From positions 1-64,000 of the forward strand of contig JAVEYB010000007.1 of assembly GCA_034003725.1 (NCBI GenBank): a stretch of 64,000 nt of DNA, given 5' to 3'. This DNA is from Candidatus Zixiibacteriota bacterium (lineage in GTDB: Bacteria; Zixibacteria; MSB-5A5; GN15; FEB-12). The first letter of the stretch is position 1. Each line of letters starts with the position of its first letter. Below the pieces are notes generated by a model that searched no databases, was not told the DNA's origin, and saw nothing but the letters and a program-made list of their open reading frames with translations. The position numbers and the translations under genes are program-made. Shown piece by piece: positions 1-9,333 of the stretch.

Positions 1-15
1 AGACGCAGTCTTGTC

Positions 16-35
16 ATTCCCGCGTACGCGGGAAT
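16..35. repeat. Perfect 20-bp palindromic hairpin
   Basis: The bases form a perfect palindrome, ATTCCCGCGT followed by its reverse complement. It has the look of the short GC-rich palindromes (REP-like) scattered between genes in many genomes. A related hairpin lies at 100-117, and two more flank the GIY-YIG gene near the right end of the window (63235-63252 and 63681-63700). Confidence 0.8.
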
Positions 36-99
36 CTATCTTTGACTCGGATGCGGTTGAGTCGCCGTGAGATCACCCTGGGCCAAGACGTCGGATGGA

Positions 100-117
100 T
101 ACCCGCTTTCGCGGGTA
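100..117. repeat. Hairpin repeat, TACCCGC-TTTC-GCGGGTA
   Basis: A 7-bp stem with a 4-nt loop, preceded by GGATGGA and followed by CGACA. The same framing (GATGGATACC...GGTATGACA) surrounds the hairpin at 63681-63700. Both sit on the 3' side of a GIY-YIG coding sequence, so the association looks structural rather than accidental. Confidence 0.75.
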
Positions 118-162
118 CGACAAATCTGCGATTTGTTAGTAAGTGAAGACAGTCGAAGACTG

Positions 163-498
163 TCACTCCTTTGTATCCGGGAATCCATCTTCTCCGGTCT
201 CTCCGATTATCGAATACCAGAGATCCTCCTGCTCAGGATTCCTCTCCTCGATCAACTCAATCTTCCACGCGCGGTTCCACTTCCTCAGCTGCTTCTCCCG
301 CGCAATCGCCTCCCTGATTTCCGGGTGCTCCTCCCAGTAGACAAGTTGACGTACCCCGTATTTCTGTGTGAAGCCACGGACGAGGCCGTTGCGGGAGACC
401 ATGAATCGGAGACGAAGCGAGTATCGGAAGGACATTGCGAACGGGCAAAGAGTGTCTTGATTTGAGATATCACGTGTCCAGAGATGCTGACGACGCAC
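163..498 (-). pseudogene. GIY-YIG nuclease-like, N-terminal half decayed
   Basis: The C-terminal half of this 111-codon frame matches the small single-domain GIY-YIG (URI-type, COG2827-like) proteins: GFTQKYGV, then REKQLRKWNRAWK and IEERNPE. This is the same order as in the intact copy at 63355-63648. The N-terminal half should carry the GIY and YIG motifs and the catalytic Arg, but it reads as unrelated residues although the frame stays open. Seen: good C-terminal half, no catalytic motifs, no convincing start. Inference: a relic of a small GIY-YIG gene, probably inactive. The 3' end runs into hairpin-type repeat sequence (GATGGATTCCCGG). No gene is seen between it and the malic enzyme gene. 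Confidence 0.55.
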
Positions 499-661
499 AG
501 TCAGCTCGTTTTGACCGCCGGTGTCAGCCTGAACCCGATTTCTTGACGTGGTGCCCTCGAAAAACCGGTGTTCGTGCGGGATGTCTTGACATGGACAACT
601 AGCGCCACTATGTTCTGCCCGGGCGGCCCCGGTGGAAGGGCGCCACTAAGGAGTGATTACC

Positions 662-2386
662 ATGAAACGCTTCGAAATGCGGGTCGACCCTCTGACGCAC
701 GAGATTTACTACGCCGTCCCGCATACTGGCCACTTGCTGGTGTCCGATCCTCTCTTGAACAAAGGATACGCCTTCACCAGAACGGAACGGGCTGAGTTTG
801 AGCTGCTCGGCCTTCTCTCCGAGCAGATCGGTACGCTTGAACAGCAGCGCAGCCGCAACTACAACATTGTCCGATCGCGGACGAACGAACTTGAGAAGTA
901 CGATGAGCTGATCGCCCTGCTGGATCGCAACGAGACCGTCTTCTATTCGCTCTTGACTCATCACATCGAGGAGATGCTTCCGATCGTGTACACGCCGACG
1001 GTCGGTCAGGCCTGTCTGAAGCGGTCGCATATCATTCGGCGGTGGCGGGGCGTTTATGTTTCGCCGTCGAATGTGGATTCGATCGAGCAGATCCTGGTCA
1101 ACATCGGTCTGCCAAACATTTCCCTGCTGGTCGCGACTGACGGCGAGCGGATTCTCGGCCTGGGGGATCTTGGTGCCGACGGCATGGGGATTCCGATCGG
1201 CAAGATTGCCCTCTATGTCGCGGCGGCGGGCATCCATCCGGCGTCGACCCTCCCGGTTATGATCGATGTCGGTACGAACAATGAGCGACTGCTGGCCGAT
1301 CCGATGTACACGGGTGTCCGCCATCCGCGTCTGACCGGGAATGAGTACTACAGTGTGATCGAGCGTTTCGTCCAGGGCGTGCGCCGGGTCTTTCCGCGCG
1401 CCTTGCTGCAGTGGGAGGATTTTGGCAAGCAGCATGCCGCCACTCTGCTGGAGCGGTACCACGATCGGATCTTGAGTTTCAACGACGATATTCAGGGGAC
1501 GGGCGCCACCGCGGCGGCCGCGCTGCGTTCCGCGTTCCGAATAGCCGGACGACCGTTGGCGGACGAGCGCATCGCCATTCTCGGTTTCGGCCAGGCCGGC
1601 AGTGGTGTGGCCAACGCCCTGGTTACGCTCATGACTCTGGAGGGCGGTCTGTCGACGGCCGAGGCCCGGCGCAAGATCTTCGCCGTCGATCTCAATGGCC
1701 TGTTGCTGGAGGGAGACAAAGCCGATCACTACCAGGATCGTTTCCTGCAGCCGCGTGAGGCTGTCGCCGGCTGGCAAGTGCCTGCCGGCCGCAATCCGAA
1801 CCTCGAGGAGGTCATCCGCCACGCACGCATCACGACACTCATCGGCCTTTCCGGGCAGAAGGGAGCGTTCAACGAGAAGATTCTTGCGGCGCTGGCGGCC
1901 AACTGCGAGCGGCCGATCGTGCTCGCCCTCTCCAATCCCACTTCCTGCACTGAGACGACGCCGGAGGCCGTAATGGCCGCTACCGGCGGCCGTGCACTCA
2001 TGGCTACCGGCAGCCCCTGTGCGCCGGTCGCCGCGCCCGACGGCCGCGAGACGGCCATCTCGCAGTGCAATAACCTCTACGTCTTCCCCGGGATGGGGCT
2101 GGGAGCGATCGTCTGCCAGGCCCAGAAGATCACTCATCGGATGTTCCACTCCGCCACGTGCGCCATCTCCGACATGGTTTCGGCCGACCTGCAGTCGAAA
2201 GGCTGCCTGCTGCCTCCGCTGCAGAACACCCGGGAGGTGTCCTTCGCCGTCGCGCTCGCCGTGGCGCGGCAGGCGCGCGAGGAGAGTGTCGGCATCATCG
2301 CTTCCGATGATCACCTTGCGGAGTTGATCCGCCGCGCCATGTGGAACCCGCACTACTACCCATATCGGCGCGAACGGACGAGCTGA
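662..2386 (+). CDS. maeA: NAD-dependent malic enzyme
   Basis: Oxidatively decarboxylates malate to pyruvate with reduction of NAD(P), linking the TCA cycle to pyruvate. The 574-residue length fits the large bacterial/eukaryotic malic enzyme class. Visible motifs in order: YTPTVGQAC (substrate domain), LGLGDLGADGMGIPIGK, WEDFGKQHAA, FNDDIQGTGA (metal-binding Asp), the Rossmann glycines LGFGQAGSG, LALSNPTS, and the C-terminal NNLYVFPGMGLG. The ATG at 662 is preferred over an in-frame GTG at 653 because AAGGAG (648-653) lies 8 bases upstream of it. The long open frame on the opposite strand here is a shadow. NAD preference is inferred from family resemblance to the MaeA/SfcA type. It appears monocistronic. 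Confidence 0.95.
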   Translation: MKRFEMRVDPLTHEIYYAVPHTGHLLVSDPLLNKGYAFTRTERAEFELLGLLSEQIGTLEQQRSRNYNIVRSRTNELEKYDELIALLDRNETVFYSLLTHHIEEMLPIVYTPTVGQACLKRSHIIRRWRGVYVSPSNVDSIEQILVNIGLPNISLLVATDGERILGLGDLGADGMGIPIGKIALYVAAAGIHPASTLPVMIDVGTNNERLLADPMYTGVRHPRLTGNEYYSVIERFVQGVRRVFPRALLQWEDFGKQHAATLLERYHDRILSFNDDIQGTGATAAAALRSAFRIAGRPLADERIAILGFGQAGSGVANALVTLMTLEGGLSTAEARRKIFAVDLNGLLLEGDKADHYQDRFLQPREAVAGWQVPAGRNPNLEEVIRHARITTLIGLSGQKGAFNEKILAALAANCERPIVLALSNPTSCTETTPEAVMAATGGRALMATGSPCAPVAAPDGRETAISQCNNLYVFPGMGLGAIVCQAQKITHRMFHSATCAISDMVSADLQSKGCLLPPLQNTREVSFAVALAVARQAREESVGIIASDDHLAELIRRAMWNPHYYPYRRERTS

Positions 2387-2940
2387 CCCGGAGCGTTCAG
2401 CGGAGTCGCCCGGTTCCCGACGGCTCCGCTTCCTTCCGATCGAATTCATGATTTGGTGAGCCTGGCGCCGGTCGGGACCGGTTCATGGGAAGCGGGATCT
2501 CTCAAACCTGTCCCGGTGGATAGTGCGCCGGCGGTCATGACCTGCCCCCCATGTTTCGGTCCAGATTGAGAGATAGTAGCCCACCCCTCCGGGGTGGGTT
2601 CACCGTGGCCGTAGTCGCCCATAGTCTGCTATGGGCTCCCTGATTTGACCCTCCTCCTCTCCGTCATGGCGCGTTTGTTTCACCGGATCAATCCCCCTGC
2701 ACTTTCGCTACACCATCGATGGAGATAACTTCGCTTCCCCCTATGTAGAGGTACTGCGGCGCCGCATGGCCGCCACGCCACCAAAAGAGGAAAACAAAAA
2801 ATGGGGGCCCCCTAAAAATGACAAAACGAACCTATTTCGCCATAAGGTCCACCCGATCAAGCTTGTACAATGATTTTTTGGCCGACCGGCGCCCCCACGA
2901 CTTCTCCGTCGGCCCGCACCCGATTGGGTACCGAGCGGCA
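2387..2940. other. Intergenic region with repeat and hairpin
   Basis: No gene is supported here. The region lies downstream of the malic enzyme gene and of the convergent secreted-protein gene. It contains a GC hairpin (CCACCCC...GGGGTGG near 2582-2598), then CCCATAG/CTATGGG at about 2618-2635, and then the long dispersed repeat at 2607-2880. A frame starting at 2818 is repeat sequence running into the antisense of the next gene. Confidence 0.6.
2607..2880 (+). repeat. Long dispersed repeat, copy A (about 275 bp)
   Basis: Near-identical over most of its length to 31998-32275 in inverted orientation, 29 kb away. The strongest block starts at AATCCCCCTGCACTTTCGC and runs past the symmetrical GGGGGCCCCC core into CTAAAAATGACAAAACG, ending in a T-run. 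A shorter, degenerate copy in the same orientation is at 32490-32552. The two long copies differ by scattered substitutions plus one A in the A-run before the GGGGGCCCCC core. Function unknown; it is neither a recognised IS end nor a clear terminator. Confidence 0.85.
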
Positions 2941-2975
2941 ACAAAAACCGCCCGCTCTCTGCTGAGAACGGGCGG
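2941..2975 (-). terminator. Rho-independent terminator of the secreted mosaic gene
   Basis: On the minus strand the stem CCGCCCG...CGGGCGG (2948-2975) is followed by five T residues, about 40 bases after the stop codon at 3014. Confidence 0.8.
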
Positions 2976-3013
2976 CCGTATTGTCCTTTACCTATCGCGA
3001 ATCGACAAACGAA

Positions 3014-5701
3014 CTAAAACGGACAGACCGGCGGGTTTCCACCATGGAAGAGGAAGCTCGCCAGGTACACGACATCGGCGATGTCCACATCGTCATCACC
3101 GGTGCAATCACCCGCAAAGTACGGAGCCGGAGTGGGACCGTAGTTGAACAGGTAATTGATCAACAGCATGACATCGGCCATGTCCAGGATCTCGTCGCCG
3201 TTGGCGTCGCCGCAGACATAGCTGTCAAGGACCAGCGTGTAGTCTTCGACTTCACCATAGCTGGTGTTGCCGCACGGAGCCGGGGCGTTGTAGTACCCGT
3301 CAAACATGCGGACGCGCATACGAGTCGGTGCCTCGACAGAGCCCACCGGTGGAACGAGCGTGGCCGTATAGGGGCCCGCACCCGGTGAACCGGCCATGGC
3401 AATCGTCTCTCCAGCGTCGTCGAAGTCGAAGTCGTTGTTCCAGTCGATAAACAGCCAGCCCTCATCGGTCGAGTAGCCGCTGCCGACTTCGACCGTCGCC
3501 TGGTAGGTGCGGCCGATGTACAGCGTCGTCTGGAGCGCGGTGAAGTCGCTGTAGTTGCTGGCGCCGGACGCGTTGTCGATATCAACCAGCTCAACACGGC
3601 TGATATACTCGTACGCAGCCGAGTTCGACTGAGCCGGGCAGTAGCAGCCGCCCGCATAGTAGTTGACATCGATTGTGATCGTGTACGGTCCGGTCGCGCC
3701 GGGCTCCTGCAGAACCGGGTAGTAGTACGTCCCGGCCTTCAGACAGCCCCAGGTGATCTCGACGTTTCCGTCGGGAGCAAACGTGTACGAACCGCCATAC
3801 GTGAAGCCGTCAGCAAGACCGGTGCACGGGCAATCCAGCGCAAGGTTCAACCAGGCGTTTTCGAACGCCGGGGTGGTCCCCTCGTACGACAGCGTCACGC
3901 TTGCGTCACCCGTCAGCGTGAAGGCTTCCCAGACATGGTTGCCCGGGAACGAGGAGCACTGGTTCGAAGCGCCGGTATTGTCGCCGTTGATAACAGCCGG
4001 GAAGGTCGTCTGGACGACGGCGTCTTCACAGTTGTCGTTCGGCGGAGGCGTAACGACCGATGTCGAAATCACGCCGGTGCCGAAGTTCGACGAATAGCCG
4101 CCGACTTCGATCAGGTACTGCTGACCGCCGATTACGGGCAGAGTGATCTCCGACTGCAATCCGCAGGCGTCATCGTTGCACGCCAGCTCAACCGGCAGCG
4201 GACCGCAGCTGTACCCGTCGTACACGGCCATCCTGGTGTCGTACGATGAGCCGCACAGGCTGATCGTCGCCGTACCGGATATGCTCGGCGTGTAGACGTA
4301 CCAGACGTTCGGCGACGTCATACACACCCCGCCGCCGTCGTTGCCCGCGGCCACGGTCGTGAACGGATAATTGGTGACCTCACCGATCGCTTCCGCGTCG
4401 ATACAAAGGTCGTTGGCCGGAGCGCCCGCCGCCTCTGCGAACGTGATGTCAAAATCCGGAACGCAGTCCGGGGACGGCCAGGTGTCTACCATGATGTAGT
4501 AGGTACCCGCCGCAAGGTTGACGGCATAAATGGACTTCGGCGTGCCGCCCGAACCGGTCACCGTGCCGAGACACGTGGACGCATCAGGCGGACAGGCGTC
4601 GTCAATCAACATGCCGGACCAGGTCGTGCCTTTCGGATCGAACGTGATGTCAAGCGTCACGTTTGCCGGTACCTGGATCTCGATAATGATGTCCTCGCCG
4701 CCGTCGTAGGAACCCAGACAGGTCTCCGAGTAGGTGTTACCGCGGCCGCAGGTGAACTGGTTGGCAATCGTGTACGGATAGCCGCCGGGAGCCGGCAAAG
4801 CCACCGTCAGCGGGGCCGAACATTCATCGCCGACGCCCGCGATCGGGCACGGATCGGTCGAACAGCTCAGGGTTTCATCCCAGGTGCCACCCAGCGCCGC
4901 GCAGTCCACCGCAGTCTCGTCGGAGCATGTCGGCGACAGCGGATCACCATAGCAGCACCGACCCACGGGCGGCGGATCATCGTTGACATTCACAAGGTCA
5001 ATTACCGCCTGCGCGCCGTCGGATCCGACATAACGCCAGGCCAGCACCACATTGCTCTCGCCCGCATACGCCGCCAGCGGCACCGAAACTTCGTACCAGA
5101 CGAAGCTGGTGAACACGCCGAGCGCGGTCTCATCCCAGAGCATGGTCGGGAAAGTGGCGCCGCCATCGGTCGATATCCACAGCTCGACATCGTAATTGTC
5201 GTACGGGCTGACCGACCAGTAATAGCTCGTGAATACGCCAAAGTCGACCCGAAGGTCGGCCGGATTGGTGCCCACAAAGCTCATCACCGGGGTGGCAAGC
5301 CACTCATCCTGGGCGGCCAGCGCGGGGTCATACACCACCTCCGCACCGGCAAACCCGCTCAGAGAAGCGCTGAAGGTCTGGTGCCAGGTGTAGTCACCGG
5401 AGTTGGTCGAATTCAACGTCCAACCGGCCGGCGGTACTGCCGTCTCAAAGTCTTCGCCGAGGATTGTCGATGCCGGGATGGACCGCTGCACATCGGCCGT
5501 CTTCGGCGGGGCGACTTTGCCGTCCTCAGTATACAGATCCAGGTCCTTGATCAAATCACCGGTACCCGGACGCTGAAAGAGAGGATTCACCGACCGAGGG
5601 CCGTTATCTGCCGGCTCCTTGTCGGCGTAAACGACAGCTGTCATTCCCAACACCAGCGAGATTGCCAGAAGAAATGTAGCTATCTTTCTACAGTTCGTCA
5701 T
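3014..5701 (-). CDS. Secreted multidomain protein with dockerin-like C-terminus
   Basis: An 895-residue exported protein. A signal peptide covers about residues 1-26 (cleavage near VYADKE). Domains, in order: a jelly-roll/choice-of-anchor-like region (about 80-245, starting EDFETAVPPAGW), a Cys-rich stretch, two to three pre-peptidase-C-terminal-like beta domains (about 290-690, each with NDxCxDA or DECSAP openings), a GEVED-type domain (about 700-830, ending GEVEDYTLVL), and a type-I dockerin-like pair of calcium loops (CGDANGDEILDMAD and CTGDDDVDIAD, 832-895). The start is preceded on its strand by GAGAGGTAG. Such C-terminal repeats are common in FCB-group secreted proteins. Function is unknown; adhesion, surface display or carbohydrate binding are guesses. 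It has its own terminator and a candidate promoter about 300 bases upstream. Confidence 0.85.
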   Translation of the reverse strand: MTNCRKIATFLLAISLVLGMTAVVYADKEPADNGPRSVNPLFQRPGTGDLIKDLDLYTEDGKVAPPKTADVQRSIPASTILGEDFETAVPPAGWTLNSTNSGDYTWHQTFSASLSGFAGAEVVYDPALAAQDEWLATPVMSFVGTNPADLRVDFGVFTSYYWSVSPYDNYDVELWISTDGGATFPTMLWDETALGVFTSFVWYEVSVPLAAYAGESNVVLAWRYVGSDGAQAVIDLVNVNDDPPPVGRCCYGDPLSPTCSDETAVDCAALGGTWDETLSCSTDPCPIAGVGDECSAPLTVALPAPGGYPYTIANQFTCGRGNTYSETCLGSYDGGEDIIIEIQVPANVTLDITFDPKGTTWSGMLIDDACPPDASTCLGTVTGSGGTPKSIYAVNLAAGTYYIMVDTWPSPDCVPDFDITFAEAAGAPANDLCIDAEAIGEVTNYPFTTVAAGNDGGGVCMTSPNVWYVYTPSISGTATISLCGSSYDTRMAVYDGYSCGPLPVELACNDDACGLQSEITLPVIGGQQYLIEVGGYSSNFGTGVISTSVVTPPPNDNCEDAVVQTTFPAVINGDNTGASNQCSSFPGNHVWEAFTLTGDASVTLSYEGTTPAFENAWLNLALDCPCTGLADGFTYGGSYTFAPDGNVEITWGCLKAGTYYYPVLQEPGATGPYTITIDVNYYAGGCYCPAQSNSAAYEYISRVELVDIDNASGASNYSDFTALQTTLYIGRTYQATVEVGSGYSTDEGWLFIDWNNDFDFDDAGETIAMAGSPGAGPYTATLVPPVGSVEAPTRMRVRMFDGYYNAPAPCGNTSYGEVEDYTLVLDSYVCGDANGDEILDMADVMLLINYLFNYGPTPAPYFAGDCTGDDDVDIADVVYLASFLFHGGNPPVCPF

Positions 5702-6206
5702 AATTCTACCTCTCGTTCTCGTTCTCTTTCTGTCTACCTGTCATCTTGTCTTTCTAAAATCCGAATTCTTCTGCGAATTACCACGTCTGATTTCGTATGA
5801 AAGGCTCGACGCCCACACCCGCACGGGCGATACTTGATCAAGAGTAATTCGTTGCGAATCAATACGTTCCACGTTCTGGCCCAAACGCACACAGGGGAAT
5901 TCCCGGCTCGAGACAAAGCTCAGCGCCGGCAAATGACCAAAACATTCGCTCAAGTGGAGTACGTAATTCTGAATGAAAGAAGATCCGTTAATCGCTAAGC
6001 GTAAAGATAGCCGCCGGTTGTCATATGTCAAGACATCTATTGACAAAATCTCAACTTTTTTGGGGGCGTCTTTTCCTGTCAAAAACCAGGATGCTTCCCC
6101 CCCACCAAAAAAAGGGACCTCCCGATCCACGCATTGCAGGAAATCAGTCAGAATGGTAAGGTCGCCACCTGCCAAAGTGACAGTAACAAGTCTCCGTTGC
6201 AGCGCC
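5702..6206. other. Gene-free region, probable leader of the secreted-protein gene
   Basis: No convincing gene on either strand; a 164-codon open frame on the minus strand has no family signal or ribosome site. The region separates two minus-strand genes. It holds the candidate promoter at 6004-6031, which would give a roughly 300-nt leader ahead of the gene starting at 5701. C-, A- and T-runs occur near 6058-6117. Confidence 0.5.
6004..6031 (-). promoter_or_regulatory. Candidate promoter TTGACA-N16-TATCTT
   Basis: On the minus strand a consensus TTGACA (6026-6031) is 16 bases from TATCTT (6004-6009), followed by TA. It would drive the secreted mosaic gene with a long untranslated leader. Confidence 0.5.
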
Positions 6207-7220
6207 TCACATCGTCTCGGAAAGGTAATCTTCAAGAGATATCAGCAGAGCCCGAGGCCGATAGCCGAGTTCTGCACGGGCCTTCGCGGAAGAGAAACAC
6301 CAGTCATAATCCAGCAGCCTGACCAGGTCCGGATAGAAGCCTATGCGGCTGCGCCCAGCAAATCGGCACCATAACTCGGCCGCGCGGGCGGCGAACCCGA
6401 TAATGGTTCGGGGAATGCGGACAAGGTGCGGTGTCCTGCCCAAAACATGGGAAACCTGTAACGCCAGTTCGCGGGCGGGGATGTCGTCCCCGCCAAGAAT
6501 GTACCGCTCTCCCGGTCGGCCGTGCTCCAGTGCCGCCACAACTCCGGCAGCGACATCGCGAACATCAACAATATTGACAAGGTTGGGAAAATCCGGCAGC
6601 CAGAGACGGCGGAAGTGCCGATGTATCCGCAGGTTACCCGGTCCTCCGGTAGCGCCGGAGAGGATTATCGACGGATTGACAATGACCAGACTGGGCGAAC
6701 CGGCATGAGCGGCCGCTGCAAGCAGCTCCCGCTCAGCCGCCCGCTTCGTCATTATATAGGGGATCCGAAGATGGTCGAGATTGAACTGCTGGTTTTCATT
6801 GACGGGGTCCATATCACGTGCTCCCGCCGGAGCATCCTTTCGAGATCGTGCTCCCACCGCCCCCACCGAAGACACGTGGACGAATCGGGGAACGCCGGCG
6901 CGCCGGGCCGCCTCGAACATCAGCACGGCCCCCATCGTGTTGATGCCGGCGAACTGCGTCAGCCGATCGGCACGAAAATCGACCCATGCCGCGCTGTGGA
7001 TGATCGCATCGATACCCTCGGCCGCGCGACACAACGCCGGACCGTCACGTAGATCCGCCAATCTCTTTTCTATCCCAAGCCGGTCCAGGGTATCCGTATC
7101 GGATTCTGCGCGAGCGTGGGCGACCGGCTGAGCCCCCCGCGTCAGCAATTCACGGACGACATGGGAACCGAGCGTGCCGGCCGCGCCGGTCACCAACACC
7201 TTCTTCCCGGGCAGATTCAT
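6207..7220 (-). CDS. NAD-dependent epimerase/dehydratase (extended SDR)
   Basis: A 337-residue extended short-chain dehydrogenase/reductase. The N-terminal Rossmann motif TGAAGTLGSHV is at about 11-21, the SSVGAVG segment near 120 carries the catalytic Ser region, and YIMTK near 155 is the catalytic YxxxK. It resembles dihydroflavonol-reductase-like and HpnA-type sugar or sterol dehydrogenases; the substrate cannot be read from sequence. A second extended SDR lies at 13695-14693 in the same neighbourhood. The gene is divergent from the SxtJ-like/carbamoyltransferase operon with only 93 bases between them, so control regions probably overlap. AAAGGATAG upstream is a weak, distant ribosome site. 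Confidence 0.85.
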   Translation of the reverse strand: MNLPGKKVLVTGAAGTLGSHVVRELLTRGAQPVAHARAESDTDTLDRLGIEKRLADLRDGPALCRAAEGIDAIIHSAAWVDFRADRLTQFAGINTMGAVLMFEAARRAGVPRFVHVSSVGAVGARSRKDAPAGARDMDPVNENQQFNLDHLRIPYIMTKRAAERELLAAAAHAGSPSLVIVNPSIILSGATGGPGNLRIHRHFRRLWLPDFPNLVNIVDVRDVAAGVVAALEHGRPGERYILGGDDIPARELALQVSHVLGRTPHLVRIPRTIIGFAARAAELWCRFAGRSRIGFYPDLVRLLDYDWCFSSAKARAELGYRPRALLISLEDYLSETM

Positions 7221-7313
7221 CGAACGTGCATCTATCCTTTCGGCAAACCGGGCCCGCCCGCTATATTCGGATAACTCATAGTGATTGGCATGTAGCTACA
7301 GAACGATTAAACG

Positions 7314-7559
7314 ATGACGAAGGTTCTTGCTCGACTGTGGAGTGGCTGGAAGCGGGTCGCGCGGGCGATTGGCCGGGCCAATACGATCGTCCTGCTGACG
7401 CTGTTTTACTCGCTGATCCTCTCGCCGTTGGGAGCCGTGATGCGGCTGTTCGGCTGGAATCCGCTGGAGTCCGGAAAAGCCGCCAAACGGCGATCCACCA
7501 ACTGGAAGCCCGTCTCGGACGGCTCGCCCGATCTCGAGTCGCTCCGTCGGCAGAGCTGA
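7314..7559 (+). CDS. SxtJ-like small membrane protein
   Basis: An 81-residue protein with one hydrophobic segment (about 24-44, NTIVLLTLFYSLILSPLG) followed by RLFGWNPL and a basic C-terminus with NWKPVSD. The pattern matches the C-terminal part of SxtJ-family membrane proteins, which accompany NodU/CmcH-type carbamoyltransferases; full SxtJ proteins have additional N-terminal helices missing here. It ends four bases before the carbamoyltransferase start, so the two are almost certainly co-transcribed. A TATATT box lies about 46 bases upstream of the start, and no strong ribosome site is seen. The biochemical role of the family is unknown. Confidence 0.75.
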   Translation: MTKVLARLWSGWKRVARAIGRANTIVLLTLFYSLILSPLGAVMRLFGWNPLESGKAAKRRSTNWKPVSDGSPDLESLRRQS

Positions 7560-7563
7560 TGCC

Positions 7564-9300
7564 ATGAAAATCCTCGGTATATCCTGCTTCTACCATGACG
7601 CGGCCGCGGCTATTGCGGTCGACGGCAAGCTGGTCGCCGCCGCCTCGGAAGAACGTTTCAGCCGCATCAAACATGACCCCGAACTGCCGGTACAGGCAGT
7701 CGGCTACTGCCTCGCACGGGCTGGTCTCCAAATCAACGACCTTGATTACATCGCCTTTTACGACAAACCGTTCACCAAATTCGAACGCATCGTGACCGGC
7801 TACATGGCCACGCCCTTTCGGTCGTACCGGGCATTTCTTGCCGCCATGCCGGTGTGGCTCCGACGGAAATTGTTCACCGAACATGTAATCCACAAGGAGC
7901 TGGGGTACGACGGCGAAATGTTGTTCGTGCCGCATCATCTCTCACACGCCGCCGGAGCTTTCTTTTCCTCGCCCTTCGAGTCGGCGGCGATACTGACGAT
8001 CGACGGTGTCGGTGAGTGGGCGACCGCATCGTATGGAATCGGCGACAGAACCGATATCAGGCTGCTGGCGCAGATGAACTATCCGCACTCCGTCGGATTA
8101 CTCTATTCGGCCTTCACCTACTATCTCGGTTTTCAGGTGAACTCGGCCGAGTACAAGGTGATGGGGCTGGCGCCGTACGGAACACCGAGATTCTCCGACC
8201 TGATCGAGCGCGAACTGGTTACAATTCACGACGACGGTTCGATTCACCTTGATCTGAAGTACTTCACGTTTCACCACGGCCTGCGCATGGTCGGACGGCG
8301 TTTTGAACAGCTGTTCGGACGACCGCGCCGAAATCCTGAGACCGACACTGATCAGTTCGACGCGGACGTTGCGGCATCGATACAGGCGGTGACGGAAAAG
8401 ATCGTGCTGCGGATGGCAACCCATGTGCGCACGGTCACCGACATGAGTCGGCTGTGCCTGTCCGGCGGGGTCGCTCTCAACTGCTCGGCCAACGGCATGC
8501 TGGAACGGCAGGGACTCTTCGACGACATCTACGTGCAGCCGGCATCCGGTGACGCCGGCGGAGCCGTTGGAGCCTGCCTGTATGCGTCCCACAAGCTCGG
8601 TATGGCCCGCACCGTACCCCAGCCGTTCTTCTCACTGGGACCGTCATTTGACAATGCAACGATTGAGAGCTTTCTCGATCGCTGCCGCGTGCCGTATGCT
8701 GTGGGGCCGGACGATGAGTTGGTCGATCGTGTGACCGATGCGCTTTGCTCCGGCAGGATCGTGGCGGTCTTTCGCGGCCCAATGGAGTTTGGGCCGCGGG
8801 CTCTGGGATTCCGTTCGATACTTGCCGATCCGCGCGATAATGCAATGAAAGCTAAAATCAATGCCGCCGTGAAGTACCGGGAACCGTTCCGTCCGTTTGC
8901 GCCCGCCGTGCTCGCCGAATGCGTGTGCGAATATTTCGACTGCACCGGCGAATCCCCCTACATGTTGTTTACGTACGCCGTGCGACAAGAGAAACGATCG
9001 GTGATCCCGGCCGTTACCCATATCGACAATTCGTCGCGGATTCAGTCAGTCGCGAAGGAAGACAACCCCCTGCTGCACAAAATACTGACCGACTTCAAGC
9101 AAAAGACAGGAGTCGCCGTCCTGCTGAACACGTCGTTTAACCTTCGCGGCCACCCCATTGTCCACACGCCGGAACAAGCGCTTGAGACCTTCTGTTCGGG
9201 CGGTATTGACCTGCTGTTGATCGGCCGGTATCTTGTAGATAAGCGGAATATGGAGTCGGCGTTGATCGACTCCTTCCGAATCGAAAAGGGGCTCGACTAA
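7564..9300 (+). CDS. Carbamoyltransferase, NodU/CmcH family
   Basis: A 578-residue enzyme of the O-carbamoyltransferase family that uses carbamoyl phosphate and ATP to carbamoylate a hydroxyl on a small molecule or sugar. The N-terminal Kae1-like half has GISCFYHDAAAA at the start, SEERFSRIKHD, and HHLSHAAGAFF near 120. The C-terminal half has FRGPMEFGPRALGFRSI, KYREPFRPFAP and LLNTSFNLRGHPI. Length and motif order are those of active family members. It sits between an SxtJ-like and a DUF5989 gene, a pairing known from many bacteria and related to the saxitoxin SxtI/SxtJ pair. The acceptor substrate is not predictable; nearby epimerases hint at a sugar or glycan target. Confidence 0.92.
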   Translation: MKILGISCFYHDAAAAIAVDGKLVAAASEERFSRIKHDPELPVQAVGYCLARAGLQINDLDYIAFYDKPFTKFERIVTGYMATPFRSYRAFLAAMPVWLRRKLFTEHVIHKELGYDGEMLFVPHHLSHAAGAFFSSPFESAAILTIDGVGEWATASYGIGDRTDIRLLAQMNYPHSVGLLYSAFTYYLGFQVNSAEYKVMGLAPYGTPRFSDLIERELVTIHDDGSIHLDLKYFTFHHGLRMVGRRFEQLFGRPRRNPETDTDQFDADVAASIQAVTEKIVLRMATHVRTVTDMSRLCLSGGVALNCSANGMLERQGLFDDIYVQPASGDAGGAVGACLYASHKLGMARTVPQPFFSLGPSFDNATIESFLDRCRVPYAVGPDDELVDRVTDALCSGRIVAVFRGPMEFGPRALGFRSILADPRDNAMKAKINAAVKYREPFRPFAPAVLAECVCEYFDCTGESPYMLFTYAVRQEKRSVIPAVTHIDNSSRIQSVAKEDNPLLHKILTDFKQKTGVAVLLNTSFNLRGHPIVHTPEQALETFCSGGIDLLLIGRYLVDKRNMESALIDSFRIEKGLD

Positions 9301-9333
9301 AGGCTTGGCGCAAACAGATCGAGGCGGACGACC

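Noticed and set aside
608-2449. A 613-codon open frame on the minus strand opposite the malic enzyme gene
   Set aside because: It is fully antisense to a clear malic enzyme with a ribosome site; the residues are Arg/Gly/Asp-rich without family motifs, as expected for the shadow of a GC-rich gene.
2818-3147. 109-codon frame on the plus strand starting in the dispersed repeat
   Set aside because: It has no ribosome site and runs across the terminator and antisense to the secreted-protein gene; only the repeat-derived start recurs elsewhere.
5741-6235. 164-codon minus-strand frame upstream of the secreted-protein gene
   Set aside because: No ribosome site, no motifs, atypical composition, and it spans the candidate promoter region.
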